Assembly: GCA_016125275.1 (NCBI GenBank)
Contig: WGMB01000013.1
Span: forward strand, 1-64,000
DNA from: Acidobacteriota bacterium
GTDB lineage: Bacteria; Acidobacteriota; Terriglobia; Bryobacterales; UBA6623
Direction of reading: 5' to 3'
DNA: 64,000 nucleotides
Each line of letters begins with the position of its first letter. Positions within the stretch are counted from its first letter, which is position 1. Positions 9,691 through 18,807 of the stretch are shown piece after piece. A program made the translations under genes and the position numbers. Under the pieces are notes generated by a model that had not been told where the DNA came from, searched no databases, and saw only the letters and a list, made by a program, of their open reading frames with translations.

Positions 9691-11079
9691 ATGGGTAAGT
9701 TCTTCGAAGCTTTCGCGAACGTGTTCCGGATTCCGGATCTGCGCAATCGCGTGCTGTTCACGCTGGCGATGCTGGCCGTGTACCGCATCGGCGCGCACAT
9801 TCCCACGCCGGGCGTGAACACGGCCGAACTGCAGCGCCTATTCGAACAGGCGTCGGGCACGGCCCTGGGCTTCCTGAACTTGTTCTCGGGCGGCCAGTTG
9901 AGCAAGCTGACGATCTTCGCCCTGGGCATCATGCCCTACATCACGGCGTCGATCATTCTGCAGTTGCTCACCGTGGTGGTGCCCACGCTCGAAAAGCTCC
10001 AGAAGGAAGGCGAGCTGGGCCGTCGCAAGATTACCCAGTGGACGCGCTACCTGACGATCATCCTGGCGATCGCGCAATCGATTGCGTTCTCGGGCGTCGT
10101 GCAACAATCGGGGCTGGCTTATGATCCCGGCATCGGCTTCACGCTGATGACGGTCATTACTTTGACGACCGGCACGGCGTTCGTGATGTGGCTGGGCGAG
10201 CAGATCACCGAACGTGGCATCGGGAACGGCATGTCGCTGATCATCTTCGCCGGCATCGTCATCGGTCTGCCCGGCGCGGTGCAGAACCTGTACGAGAACG
10301 TCTTCGTCACCGGCGAGTGGAACATCCTGCAGTTGGTGTTGATTCTGTTGGCGATGGTGGCTGTGGTGGCTTTCATCGTATTGGTGGAGCGCGGCGAGCG
10401 CCGAATCCCGGTGCAGTACGCGCGCCGCATCGTGGGGCGCCGCATGATGGGCGGCCAATCGACGCATTTGCCGCTGAAGGTCAACTCCGGCGGCGTGATC
10501 CCGGTGATCTTCGCCTCGTCCATCCTGTCGTTCCCGCAGACGCTGTCATTGATCGTCAAGGACAGCCCGTATCTGACCAACCTGTTGAGCACGATCTCCT
10601 ACGGCGAGCCGCTTTATGAGCTGCTCTACATCACGGGCATCGTGTTCTTCTGCTTCTTCTACGTGTCGATCATCTTCAACCCGAACGAAGTGGCGGACAA
10701 CATGCGCAAGTACGGCGGCTTCATTCCGGGCATTCGTTCGGGCAAGCCGACGGCGGACCACATCAACAATATCCTCACGAAGATCACCTTGGTGGGCGGC
10801 CTGTACCTGGCGCTGATCTCGATCATCCCGGACTTCCTGATCGCTGGTGTGAAGCTTCACCACCTGCCGCTGATCGGGACCTGGGCGGACGCGAATCTGC
10901 CGCGCTGGTTCCTCGACGGCCTCAATGTGAACTTCTACTTCGGCGGCACCTCGTTGCTGATCATCGTGGGCGTAGCGATGGACACCGTCAACCAGATCGA
11001 AGCCCAGTTGGTGATGCGGCACTACGAAGGATTCACGCCGCGGGCGGGCCGCATCAAGGGACGGCGGTCGTTCGCTTGA
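9691..11079 (+). CDS. secY: Protein translocase subunit SecY
   Basis: SecY of 462 residues, the ten-helix channel of the Sec translocon in the inner membrane. Visible features are the first helix after IPDLRNRVLFTLAMLAVYRI, the plug region with FLNLFSGGQLSKLTIFALG, the signature WLGEQITERGIGNGMS and the C-terminal loop with RHYEGFTPRAGRIKGRR. Length is slightly above E. coli (443). It lies between L15 and map with no adk gene, which many bacteria have here. Confidence 0.97.
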   Translation: MGKFFEAFANVFRIPDLRNRVLFTLAMLAVYRIGAHIPTPGVNTAELQRLFEQASGTALGFLNLFSGGQLSKLTIFALGIMPYITASIILQLLTVVVPTLEKLQKEGELGRRKITQWTRYLTIILAIAQSIAFSGVVQQSGLAYDPGIGFTLMTVITLTTGTAFVMWLGEQITERGIGNGMSLIIFAGIVIGLPGAVQNLYENVFVTGEWNILQLVLILLAMVAVVAFIVLVERGERRIPVQYARRIVGRRMMGGQSTHLPLKVNSGGVIPVIFASSILSFPQTLSLIVKDSPYLTNLLSTISYGEPLYELLYITGIVFFCFFYVSIIFNPNEVADNMRKYGGFIPGIRSGKPTADHINNILTKITLVGGLYLALISIIPDFLIAGVKLHHLPLIGTWADANLPRWFLDGLNVNFYFGGTSLLIIVGVAMDTVNQIEAQLVMRHYEGFTPRAGRIKGRRSFA

Positions 11080-11119
11080 GGAGACCGGACGATTGGAAGC
11101 AGGCGCAGGACGGTCGGGA

Positions 11120-11890
11120 ATGATCATTCGCAAGAGCCCATCCGAGCTCGACAAGATGCGGGCGAGCGGACGGTTGGTGGCGGAGATTCTCGACGTGCTG
11201 AGCGGGATGGTCGAGCCGGGCGTCACCACGCTCGACCTGGAAGTGGTGGCGGAGAAGATGGTGAACGACGCCGGGGCGAAGGCGGCGTTCAAAGGGTATT
11301 ACGTGCCGCAGGCGGGGAGACGGTTTCCCTGCGTGCTGTGCACCTCGGTGAATGAAGAGGTCGTCCACGGGATTCCTTCCAAGAAACGGAAGCTTCTCGA
11401 AGGCGACATCGTGAAAATCGACATCGGCGTGCAGCTCAACGGCTACTTCGGCGATTCGGCCACGACGGTTCCCGTCGGCCCGATCAGCCCGGAGTCCGAG
11501 CGGCTGTTGGCGGTGACGAAGAAGTCGCTGGAGTTGGCCATCGAGCAGGCAAAGGCCGGAAATCGGCTCTTTGACATCAGCGGGGCCGTCCAGCAACACG
11601 TCGAGTCGCACGGTTATACGATCGTGCGCGAGTTCGTGGGTCACGGGATCGGAGCGAAGTTGCACGAAGAGCCGCACGTTCCGAACTACGTCGACCCAAA
11701 GGTGAAGAATCCGCGCCTGCGGGAAGGAATGGTGCTGGCGATCGAGCCCATGGTGGCGGCGGGCCGGCCCGAGACGCAGGTCCTGTCGGATCGTTGGACG
11801 GCGGTGACCAAGGACGGCTCGCGCGCAGCGCATTTCGAGCACTGCGTAGCGATCACGGAAAACGGCCCGTGGGTGTTGACGGTGAAGTGA
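11120..11890 (+). CDS. map: Methionine aminopeptidase, type I
   Basis: Peptidase of 256 residues that removes the initiator methionine from new proteins. The ATG at 11120 gives the family start [23 protein letters not shown] at 11093 has GAGGAG upstream and would add nine residues, so the start is not certain. Metal ligands are visible: the two aspartates in [18 protein letters not shown], the histidine in [14 protein letters not shown], and glutamates in LAIEPM and EHCVAIT. The gene lies between secY and infA, and its stop overlaps the infA GTG. Confidence 0.95.
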   Translation: MIIRKSPSELDKMRASGRLVAEILDVLSGMVEPGVTTLDLEVVAEKMVNDAGAKAAFKGYYVPQAGRRFPCVLCTSVNEEVVHGIPSKKRKLLEGDIVKIDIGVQLNGYFGDSATTVPVGPISPESERLLAVTKKSLELAIEQAKAGNRLFDISGAVQQHVESHGYTIVREFVGHGIGAKLHEEPHVPNYVDPKVKNPRLREGMVLAIEPMVAAGRPETQVLSDRWTAVTKDGSRAAHFEHCVAITENGPWVLTVK

Positions 11891-12114
11891 GCGGCTCGAC
11901 GGCTTCGGGAAGAGTTCTCGAGGCTGTCGTGGTGGAACAACTGCCGAGCGATCTGTATCGCCTGGCGCTGGCCGACCGGTCGACGGTGCTGGCGCATGTG
12001 TCGGATCGGCGGCAAAACGATTTTCTCCGGCTCTTGCCGGGCGACAAGGTGGAGGTTCGGCTCTCGCCGCAAGATCGGCGGCGGGGCAGGATCATCCGGC
12101 GGGTGCAAGCATGA
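11887..12114 (+). CDS. infA: Translation initiation factor IF-1 (GTG start)
   Basis: IF-1 of 75 residues, the OB-fold factor that occupies the 30S A site during initiation. The GTG at 11887 overlaps the map stop (GTGA). The core [19 protein letters not shown], the segment [19 protein letters not shown] and the end [18 protein letters not shown] follow the family pattern of LP..F.V.L, AHISG.MR...IRI and GD.V.VELSPYDL.RGRI. It is more divergent than usual. The stop overlaps the rpmJ start as ATGA. Confidence 0.93.
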   Translation: MSGSTASGRVLEAVVVEQLPSDLYRLALADRSTVLAHVSDRRQNDFLRLLPGDKVEVRLSPQDRRRGRIIRRVQA

Positions 12115-12224
12115 AAGTACGAGCGTCAGTCAAACGGCTCTGTAAGGACTGCAAGGTAGTTCGCCGTAGCGGCGTGGTTCGGGTGATCTGCAAGAACCCG
12201 AAGCACAAGCAGCGGCAGGGATAG
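12111..12224 (+). CDS. rpmJ: Large ribosomal subunit protein L36, zinc type
   Basis: L36 of 37 residues, starting at the ATG overlapping the infA stop. [19 protein letters not shown] and [13 protein letters not shown] match the family almost exactly. Cysteines 11, 14 and 27 and histidine 32 form the CCCH zinc site. The normal infA-rpmJ-rpsM order confirms it. Confidence 0.97.
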   Translation: MKVRASVKRLCKDCKVVRRSGVVRVICKNPKHKQRQG

Positions 12225-12228
12225 AATC

Positions 12229-12609
12229 ATGGCACGACTGGAAGGCGTCGATCTGCCCAACGACAAGCGCGCTGAGATCGCGCTGACGTACATCTACGGC
12301 ATTGGCCGCGCGCGGGCGCGTTCGCTGCTCTATCGCGCCGGCATCCCCTTCGAGAAGAAGATGGGTGACGTCGACGACAACGAGATCACCGCGCTGCGCC
12401 ACTTGCTCGAAGCCGAAGGCGCCGTCGAGGGCGATCTCCGCAAGGAGGTGGCGCTCAACATCCGCCGGCTGATGGAGATCGGCTGTTATCGCGGACTGCG
12501 CCATCGTCGCGGCCTGCCGGTTCGCGGACAGCGCACGAAGACCAATTCGCGCACCCGCAAGGGACCGCGTCGCGCCATCGCGGGCAAGAAGAAGCCGGCG
12601 AAGAAGTAA
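12229..12609 (+). CDS. rpsM: Small ribosomal subunit protein S13
   Basis: S13 of 126 residues, which forms intersubunit bridges from the 30S head. It has [20 protein letters not shown], the helix-two-turn-helix [10 protein letters not shown] and the C-terminal [20 protein letters not shown]. It starts four bases after rpmJ and opens the alpha-type block S13-S11-S4-RpoA-L17. Confidence 0.98.
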   Translation: MARLEGVDLPNDKRAEIALTYIYGIGRARARSLLYRAGIPFEKKMGDVDDNEITALRHLLEAEGAVEGDLRKEVALNIRRLMEIGCYRGLRHRRGLPVRGQRTKTNSRTRKGPRRAIAGKKKPAKK

Positions 12610-12638
12610 GTAGGAATTGAAGCGGGAACCGGATCACC

Positions 12639-13049
12639 ATGGCGAAATCGACAGCAGCAAAGGGCAAAGGCAAGAAGAAGTTCAAGAGCCGCGTCAAAAA
12701 GAACGTCCAGAACGGGCTTTGCCACATCCAGGCGACGTTCAACAACACGATCGTCACCTTCAGTGACGTCGAGGGCAACACGTTGAGCTGGTCGAGCGCC
12801 GGCGCTCTGGGTTTCCGCGGGTCGCAGAAGGGGACGCCGTTCGCGGCGCAGCAGGCCAGCCTGACGGCGGCGAACGCCGCCAAAGAGCACGGCCTGCGGC
12901 AGGTGAACGTTCGCGTGAAGGGTCCCGGCGGCGGTCGGGAATCGGCGATCCGCGCCCTGGCGACCGCTGGAATCATGGTGCGGCATATCAAGGACGTGAC
13001 GCCGATCCCGCACAACGGCTGCCGGCCTCCGAAGAAGCGGCGCGTTTGA
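12639..13049 (+). CDS. rpsK: Small ribosomal subunit protein S11
   Basis: S11 of 136 residues on the 30S platform, binding the Shine-Dalgarno helix region. It has a basic N-terminal tail, then [34 protein letters not shown] and the end [13 protein letters not shown]. Length and place are standard. Confidence 0.98.
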   Translation: MAKSTAAKGKGKKKFKSRVKKNVQNGLCHIQATFNNTIVTFSDVEGNTLSWSSAGALGFRGSQKGTPFAAQQASLTAANAAKEHGLRQVNVRVKGPGGGRESAIRALATAGIMVRHIKDVTPIPHNGCRPPKKRRV

Positions 13050-13063
13050 GGAGTTAGACGACG

Positions 13064-13681
13064 ATGGCGAGAAATCGAGGACCTCTTCTTCGCAAGTCCC
13101 GGCGGCTGGGCTTGGCGCTGGACCCCAAGTCCGAGCGCAATCTGGACAAGCGCCCCTACCCGCCCGGACACCACGGAAAGTCGCGGCGGCCGCGCAAGCA
13201 GAGCAACTACGGCATCCAGTTGCAGGAGAAGCAACGGGCGCGGTTCATGTACGACGTCTTGGAGCGGCAGTTCCGTCGCTATTATGAGAAGGCGACGCAC
13301 AAGAAGGGCGTCGTCGGCGACAACTTGATGACGTTGCTCGAGCAGCGGCTCGACAACACGCTCTTCCGGCTCGGCTTCGCCACCACGCGCCGCATGGCCC
13401 GGCAGATCGTCAATCACGGTCACGTTCAGGTCAACGGCCGCAAGGTCGACGTCCCGTCGTACCAGGTGGTGGTCGGCGACATCATCGAGATCCGCGAGAA
13501 GAGCCGCGCCCACGGCGGCATTCAGTTGGCCGTGGACACGCCGCTGCACAGCCTGTTGCCGGGCTGGCTCGAAGTGGATCCGCTGCATCTGCGGGGCAAG
13601 GTTGTTGGCGAGCCCAGCAAGCAAGATATCGAACAGACTCAGATCAACGCCCAGCTGATCGTCGAGCTTTACTCGCGATAG
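13064..13681 (+). CDS. rpsD: Small ribosomal subunit protein S4, cysteine-free form
   Basis: S4 of 205 residues, a primary 16S rRNA assembly protein and, in E. coli, the alpha-operon repressor. The N-terminal part has [14 protein letters not shown], and the S4 RNA-binding domain has [19 protein letters not shown] and [18 protein letters not shown]. The N-terminus lacks the zinc cysteines found in some S4 proteins, in contrast to the zinc-type S14, L24 and L36 of the same cluster. Confidence 0.97.
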   Translation: MARNRGPLLRKSRRLGLALDPKSERNLDKRPYPPGHHGKSRRPRKQSNYGIQLQEKQRARFMYDVLERQFRRYYEKATHKKGVVGDNLMTLLEQRLDNTLFRLGFATTRRMARQIVNHGHVQVNGRKVDVPSYQVVVGDIIEIREKSRAHGGIQLAVDTPLHSLLPGWLEVDPLHLRGKVVGEPSKQDIEQTQINAQLIVELYSR

Positions 13682-13727
13682 GGCTGCGCCCAGACGCGCC
13701 AGGCGCGAAGGGGAGCGAAATCGTTTG

Positions 13728-14723
13728 ATGTGGAAAGGTTTTCAAAAGCCGAAGCGGCTGATCGCAGATCCTGACACGCTCACCGACGGCTACGGGCGGT
13801 TTACCGCCCAGCCGTTCGAGCGGGGTTTTGGCTATACGATCGGAAATCTGCTGCGTCGGGCCGTCCTCGGCTCGGTCGAAGGCGCCGCCATTACGGCGGT
13901 TCGGATTCAAGGCGCTGACAGCGAGCTCAGCGCTCTGGACGGCGTGAACGAAGACGCCGGAGACGTCATTCTCAACCTCAAGCAGATTCCCCTGAAGCTG
14001 CACGGGGAGTCGACGGCGACCCTGCGCCTGAAGGCGACGGCGGCCGGCGAGGTCTACAGCGGTCAGATCGAGACCGACGCCAAGCTGGCGGTGCTCGACT
14101 CGAACATCCTGATCGCGACGATCGAGCCGGGCGGCTCGCTCGAGGTCGAGGCCCGCGTCAAGTTGGGCCGCGGCTTCGTGAGTGCGGAAGAGAACGACGA
14201 CGAGGATCTGGCGACGGACTTCATCCGCGTCGACTCGGTGCACTCGCCGGTTCGCCGGGTGCAGTATGTGGTCGACGAGGCACGCCTCGGTCAGATGACC
14301 GATTACGACAAGCTTCAGCTCGAAATCTGGACCAACGGCGCGATCGCACCGCAGGACGCGATCAGCCACGCCGCGGAGGTCATCCGCGACCAGATGGGCA
14401 TCTTCATCAACTTCGAGGAAGAGGCGATCGCGACCGAAGCGCCGGCCGAGAAGGAAAGCGACGAGTTCGCCGAGCACCTCAACCGTTCGGTGGAGGAGCT
14501 GGAGTTGTCGGTTCGTTCTTACAACTGCCTCAAGAACGCCAACATCCAGACCATCGGGGACTTGGTGGTCCGCACCGAAGCGGACATGCTGAAGACGAAG
14601 AACTTCGGCCGCAAGTCGCTCAACGAGATCAAGGACATCCTCGCGACGATGGGGCTCGGGCTCGGCATGCGCTTCGATGAGCGCGGCCGTCTGATCGGTC
14701 CCGAAAGCGAAGACGCCAGCTAA
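13728..14723 (+). CDS. rpoA: RNA polymerase subunit alpha, copy 1 (diverged N-terminal domain)
   Basis: Full-length alpha subunit of 331 residues. The ATG at 13728 aligns with copy 2; an in-frame TTG lies directly before it. GAAGGGGAG is about 12 bases upstream, a weaker arrangement than for copy 2. The N-terminal assembly domain has [20 protein letters not shown] and [20 protein letters not shown], and the C-terminal domain has [20 protein letters not shown] and [13 protein letters not shown]. Compared with copy 2 and the usual consensus, copy 1 changes LLSS to VLGS and HEFS to SELS, in the part of the domain that dimerises and contacts beta. The C-terminal DNA-binding residues (equivalents of E. 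coli R265, N268, C269, G296, K298, S299) are kept. The reading frame is intact, with no sign of decay. Confidence 0.95.
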   Translation: MWKGFQKPKRLIADPDTLTDGYGRFTAQPFERGFGYTIGNLLRRAVLGSVEGAAITAVRIQGADSELSALDGVNEDAGDVILNLKQIPLKLHGESTATLRLKATAAGEVYSGQIETDAKLAVLDSNILIATIEPGGSLEVEARVKLGRGFVSAEENDDEDLATDFIRVDSVHSPVRRVQYVVDEARLGQMTDYDKLQLEIWTNGAIAPQDAISHAAEVIRDQMGIFINFEEEAIATEAPAEKESDEFAEHLNRSVEELELSVRSYNCLKNANIQTIGDLVVRTEADMLKTKNFGRKSLNEIKDILATMGLGLGMRFDERGRLIGPESEDAS

Positions 14724-14745
14724 CGGCGAACCAGGAGGAAAGCAC

Positions 14746-15741
14746 ATGTGGCGGGGATTCCAAAAACCCAAGCACTTGGCCGTCGAGCCTGACTCGCTGA
14801 CGTTGACCTACGGGCGTTTTTCCGCGCAGCCGTTCGAGCGCGGCTTCGGGACCACGATCGGCAACTCGCTGCGTCGCGCTCTGTTGAGCTCGATCGAAGG
14901 CGCCGCCATTACGGCGGTCCGGATCGAGGGCGTCTCTCACGAGTTCAGCCCGCTGCCCGGTGTGACCGAGGATGCGACCGACATCATCCTCAACCTCAAG
15001 CAGATCCCGATCAAGCTCCACGGCGAAGGTCCGCGGACCATTCGGCTGCGCGCGACCGAGCCCGGCGAAGTCCTGAGCGGCCGGATCGAGGCGGACTCCG
15101 AGGTCGAGATCCTCGACCCGAACGTCTACATCGCCACCGTCGGCGAAGGCGGCATCCTCGACATCGAGATGCGCGTGAAGGTCGGCCGGGGCTACGTGAG
15201 CGCCGAAACCAACTTCGACGAGGACCTGGCGCTGGGTTACATCCCGATCGATTCGGTCCACTCGCCCGTTCGGAAAGTAAACTTCACGGTGGACCAAGCG
15301 CGGTTGGGGCAGATCACGGACTACGACCGCTTGGGGATCGAAGTGTGGACCAACGGCGCCGTCTCCCCGCAGGATGCGGTGGGCTTGGCGGCCAAGCTGC
15401 TCAAGGACCACATGGCGATCTTCATTCACTTTGAAGAAGACGCCGTCGGCGACGAGCCCGCCGGAGAGGGGCAGGCCGATCGCTACAACGAGCATCTCAA
15501 TCGCTCGGTGGAAGAGCTCGAGCTGTCGGTGCGCTCGTACAACTGCCTCAAGAACGCCAACATCCAGACGATTGGCGACTTGGTGGTGCGTACCGAGTCC
15601 GACATGCTCAAAACGAAGAACTTCGGCCGCAAGTCGCTGACCGAGATTCGGGAGATCCTGGCCGGGCTCGGCTTGAGCCTGGGCATGCGCTTCGACGAGC
15701 ACGGCCGGCTGATCGCGCAAGACGGCGCGGACGAAGACTAG
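14746..15741 (+). CDS. rpoA: RNA polymerase subunit alpha, copy 2 (consensus form)
   Basis: Second complete alpha subunit of 331 residues, starting 22 bases after copy 1 with a near-ideal CAGGAGGAA seven bases before the ATG. The N-terminal domain keeps the common motifs [20 protein letters not shown] and [20 protein letters not shown]. The C-terminal domain is almost identical to that of copy 1. In a hand alignment the first 240 residues of the two copies are roughly 60-65% identical, while the 50-residue C-terminal core differs at one position. This copy is the best candidate for the ancestral alpha. It is followed by rplQ in the standard position. Confidence 0.96.
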   Translation: MWRGFQKPKHLAVEPDSLTLTYGRFSAQPFERGFGTTIGNSLRRALLSSIEGAAITAVRIEGVSHEFSPLPGVTEDATDIILNLKQIPIKLHGEGPRTIRLRATEPGEVLSGRIEADSEVEILDPNVYIATVGEGGILDIEMRVKVGRGYVSAETNFDEDLALGYIPIDSVHSPVRKVNFTVDQARLGQITDYDRLGIEVWTNGAVSPQDAVGLAAKLLKDHMAIFIHFEEDAVGDEPAGEGQADRYNEHLNRSVEELELSVRSYNCLKNANIQTIGDLVVRTESDMLKTKNFGRKSLTEIREILAGLGLSLGMRFDEHGRLIAQDGADED

Positions 15742-15774
15742 TTTCAACGGAAAGAGAGGAACGGAGAATACGAC

Positions 15775-16218
15775 ATGCGACATCGGGTTGGCGGCTTCAA
15801 GCTGCAACGCGACGGGTCGGCTCGGCGCGCACTGCTGCGTGGGTTGACGACGAGCCTGATCATGGAAGACCGGATCGTGACCACGGTGACGAAGGCGAAG
15901 GCCGTGCGGCCGCACGTTGAGCGCATGATCACCTTGGCCAAGCGCGACACCTTGCACTCGCGGCGTCAGGCCGCTTCGTTCCTCAACTCGCCCGAAGCCC
16001 TCAAGAAGCTCTTCGAAAAGCTTGGCCCCCGGTTTTCGGAACGGCCCGGCGGCTACACCCGCATTCTGCGGTTGGGACCGCGGCAGGGCGATGGCGCCGA
16101 GAAGGCGCTGATCGAACTGCTCGGTTCGGAGATCAAGCGCAAGGCCGAAGAGCGCAAGAAGCGCCGGGAAGAGCGCATCAAGGAACAGGAAGAGCAGGGC
16201 GAAGCCGCCGAAAGTTAA
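15775..16218 (+). CDS. rplQ: Large ribosomal subunit protein L17 with charged tail
   Basis: L17 of 147 residues, near the tunnel exit. The start RHRVGGFKLQRDGSARRALL and the segment YTRILRLGPRQGDGAEKALI are diagnostic. A C-terminal Lys/Arg/Glu-rich helix of about 25 residues (KRKAEERKKRREERIKEQEE) makes it longer than the ~127-residue E. coli protein. AAGAGAGGAACGGAG precedes the ATG. It ends the ribosomal cluster, three bases before the foldase gene. Confidence 0.96.
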   Translation: MRHRVGGFKLQRDGSARRALLRGLTTSLIMEDRIVTTVTKAKAVRPHVERMITLAKRDTLHSRRQAASFLNSPEALKKLFEKLGPRFSERPGGYTRILRLGPRQGDGAEKALIELLGSEIKRKAEERKKRREERIKEQEEQGEAAES

Positions 16219-16221
16219 GCT

Positions 16222-17274
16222 TTGAGGCGCATCCGATTCCGCTTTGATACGGCGATTTGCGCCGTTGTGCTGGCCCTGGTCGTTCTCGCGACCGGGGCCT
16301 GTGATCGTGCAGGCAATGACGGCGTGGCCGCCGTGGTCAACGGCTACCGGATCACCGACGAGGAGTTGGAGCGCTACTACCAGAGCCAACTCCAGGACCA
16401 GTCCGCGCCGCCCAGCGAAGACCAGGCCCAGATGATGCGGCTCAGCATCTTGAGCGAGATCATCGATCGGCAGATCCTGCTCCACAAGGCCGAGGAGCTG
16501 GGGCTGACGGCGGTCGACGAGGAAGTCAATCAGCGCCTGCAGGAGTATCGGGCGCCGTTCGACGACGAAGACGGCTTCCTGGCCTCGCTGCGCGACCGCG
16601 GCATGAGCCTCGAGGACCTGCGCGCGGAGATCCGCCGCAACCTCACCATCGACAAGCTGTTCAATCGGCAGATCGCCTCACGGATCAAGATCACTGACGC
16701 CGAAATGCGGTCCTATTTCGAGGAGAACCGCACCAGCTTCGCCCTGGCCGAGCAGCAGCTCCATCTGGCGCAGATCCTGGTCACGGACACTCCCGAAACG
16801 CCGGTGCCGAACCTGCTCAACGACGACGCCACGGACGAGGCCGCGGCCAAGGCCAAGATCGAGATGCTGGCCGAGCGGCTGCAAGGCGGAGAGGACTTCG
16901 CCAAAGTGGCTGAGGACTACTCGGAGGACCCGGTGACGGCAACAAACGGCGGCGACCTGGGCTTCGTACCGCAGTCGTCGCTCGAAAAGGCCGACATCGT
17001 CTTGCGGCGCGTCGTGGCGGCGCTTTCGCCGGGCGAGGTGTCGCCGGTGGTCGAGACCGACGGCCAATTCCGCATCATCAAGCTGATCGCACGGGAGCCC
17101 GCCGGGCAGCGGGATTATTCCGATCCGCGCGTCCAACAGACGATTCGCGAAACCCTGCTGAATCGGAAGGACCAGATGCTCAAGGCCGCCCTGCTTGAGG
17201 CGTCCCGTAGCGCGGCGGAAGTCCGAAACTTCTACGCCGAAAGGCTGGTAGCAAAGTACGGCGTCGCCGACTAG
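16222..17274 (+). CDS. SurA/PrsA-like parvulin peptidyl-prolyl isomerase, probable lipoprotein
   Basis: Extracytoplasmic foldase of 350 residues. A TTG start at 16222 gives a basic n-region (MRRIRFRF), a hydrophobic segment and LATGAC, a plausible though non-ideal lipobox with cysteine 27. A SurA-type N-terminal helical domain (about 30-150) begins with VVNGYRITDEELERYYQSQL. A parvulin domain follows at about 180-290, with LHLAQILV, FAKVAEDYSEDPVTATNGGD and VVETDGQFRIIKL. It probably assists folding of exported or outer-membrane proteins. It follows rplQ by three bases and is likely read with the ribosomal operon. Its last codons form one arm of a strong stem-loop. Confidence 0.88.
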   Translation: MRRIRFRFDTAICAVVLALVVLATGACDRAGNDGVAAVVNGYRITDEELERYYQSQLQDQSAPPSEDQAQMMRLSILSEIIDRQILLHKAEELGLTAVDEEVNQRLQEYRAPFDDEDGFLASLRDRGMSLEDLRAEIRRNLTIDKLFNRQIASRIKITDAEMRSYFEENRTSFALAEQQLHLAQILVTDTPETPVPNLLNDDATDEAAAKAKIEMLAERLQGGEDFAKVAEDYSEDPVTATNGGDLGFVPQSSLEKADIVLRRVVAALSPGEVSPVVETDGQFRIIKLIAREPAGQRDYSDPRVQQTIRETLLNRKDQMLKAALLEASRSAAEVRNFYAERLVAKYGVAD

Positions 17275-17293
17275 CGCCGGCGACGCCGTACTT
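17254..17293. terminator. Perfect 16-bp stem-loop across the foldase stop codon (convergent terminator)
   Basis: AAGTACGGCGTCGCCG (17254-17269) is the exact reverse complement of 17278-17293, with an 8-base loop that contains the TAG stop at 17272-17274. It lies between the convergent foldase gene and purF, ending seven bases before the purF stop. There is no long T run on the plus side. On the minus side the stem is followed by a short T-containing tail. It is read as a bidirectional terminator. Confidence 0.75.
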
Positions 17294-17299
17294 CACGCC

Positions 17300-18805
17300 T
17301 CAGGAACGATCGACGTTCCGGCGGCCGTTGACCAACTGCTCGATACCCACCAGATCCGTCGGATAGTCGCCCGTGTAGCAGGCGTAGCAGAACTCCTGCT
17401 CGCGGGCGCCCGTCGCCGACCGCAGTCCGTCCAGCGACAGATAAGCCAGGCTATCCGCGCCGGTGTACTGCCGAACGTCCTCGATCGAATGATTGGATGC
17501 GATCAGCTCGGTCCGATCGGGCGTATCCACGCCGTAGTAGCACGGAGAGATCGTAGGCGGGCAGGAGATCCGCAGGTGCACCTCGCGGGCTCCGAACTCC
17601 CGCATCAGGCTCACAATCTTGCGACTCGTCGTGCCGCGCACCAGCGAATCGTCCACCAGGATGACGCGTTGATTCTCGATCAGCCGGCGCACGGGATTGA
17701 GCTTGAGCTTCACGCCGAACGACCGAATCGACTGCTTCGGCTCGATGAAGGTCCGGCCCACGTAGTGGTTGCGAATCAGCCCGGGCCGATACGGCAGGCC
17801 TGACTTGCGGGCGTAGCCCAAAGCGGCCGAGACGCCCGAATCGGGCACCGGGATAACGCAATCGGCTTCTACCGGACTCTCCGTGGCCAGGATCTCGCCC
17901 ATCCGCTCGCGGGAGTGCTCCACCGACTTGCCGAACACGATCGAATCCGGCCGCGAAAAGTAGACGTGCTCGAAGACGCAGTGCGAGGGCGGCAATGCCG
18001 GCGCAAAGCGCTCGCGGGCGATGCCGTCGGCGGTGACCGTGATCATCTCGCCTGGTTCGACGTCGTTCACGTACTTGGCGCCGATCAGGTCGAAGGCGCA
18101 GGTTTCCGAGGCGAATACGTGCGCCGTACCAAGGCGGGATTCCATCGTGCCGTAGCAGAGCGGCCGGAACCCTCTCTGGTCGCGTGCCACGATCAGCCGG
18201 TCGCGCGCCAACAGCACCAATGAGAAGGCGCCCTCCAGCCGCAACAACGACTCACGCAGCGCGTGCCGCAAGGTCGTCTCGCGGGACCGGGCCATCAGGT
18301 GCAACACCACCTCGGTGTCGCTGGTGGCTTGGAAGATCGAACCGGCCATCTCCAGCTCGCGGCGTAGCTCGATCGCGTTGGTCAAATTGCCGTTGTGGGC
18401 GACCGCGAGCTGACCCTTGTTGCACTCGACGAAGAACGGCTGGGCGTTGAGCGTGGCGCTCTGCCCGGACGTCGAATAGCGGGTATGGCCGATAGCGGCG
18501 TAGCCGGGCAACTGATCGAGCACGTCGCGCTCAAAGATTTGTTGCACCAAGCCCATCCCCTTGTGAGAGTGCAGGCGCTCGCCGTCGCTGGTGACGATGC
18601 CGGCGCTTTCCTGCCCCCGATGCTGCAGCGCGTGCAGCGCCAGGTAGGCGTGGTTGGCGGCTTCCGGGTGACCGTAGATGGCCACCACGCCGCACTCGTC
18701 GTGGAAGTGGTCGTCGGGCTCGGCGATGCGAATCGACCAAGGTTCCGCCGGTCCGAGCCCGGACTGGATGAGATGTTGACGAAGAGCCTTCTTGCAGTCA
18801 GCCAT
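17300..18805 (-). CDS. purF: Amidophosphoribosyltransferase (purine step 1)
   Basis: PurF of 501 residues, making phosphoribosylamine from PRPP and glutamine. The ATG at 18805 follows the purL stop by two bases with GGGGGAG upstream. There is a 37-residue propeptide before the nucleophile in ECGVVAIYGH (Cys38), typical of the B. subtilis class that carries a 4Fe-4S cluster. Cluster cysteines fit SETCAFDLIGA, SCPPTISPCYYG and FCYACYTGDYP. The PRPP loop is VILVDDSLVRGTTSRKI. It is the last gene of the purQ-purL-purF run. Confidence 0.97.
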   Translation of the reverse strand: MADCKKALRQHLIQSGLGPAEPWSIRIAEPDDHFHDECGVVAIYGHPEAANHAYLALHALQHRGQESAGIVTSDGERLHSHKGMGLVQQIFERDVLDQLPGYAAIGHTRYSTSGQSATLNAQPFFVECNKGQLAVAHNGNLTNAIELRRELEMAGSIFQATSDTEVVLHLMARSRETTLRHALRESLLRLEGAFSLVLLARDRLIVARDQRGFRPLCYGTMESRLGTAHVFASETCAFDLIGAKYVNDVEPGEMITVTADGIARERFAPALPPSHCVFEHVYFSRPDSIVFGKSVEHSRERMGEILATESPVEADCVIPVPDSGVSAALGYARKSGLPYRPGLIRNHYVGRTFIEPKQSIRSFGVKLKLNPVRRLIENQRVILVDDSLVRGTTSRKIVSLMREFGAREVHLRISCPPTISPCYYGVDTPDRTELIASNHSIEDVRQYTGADSLAYLSLDGLRSATGAREQEFCYACYTGDYPTDLVGIEQLVNGRRNVDRS

Positions 18806-18807
18806 GG

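Noticed and set aside
14629-16485. A 618-codon minus-strand open frame opposite rpoA copy 2 and rplQ
   Set aside because: It is a mirror of high-GC coding sequence; the protein is His/Arg/Gln-rich with no fold signature.
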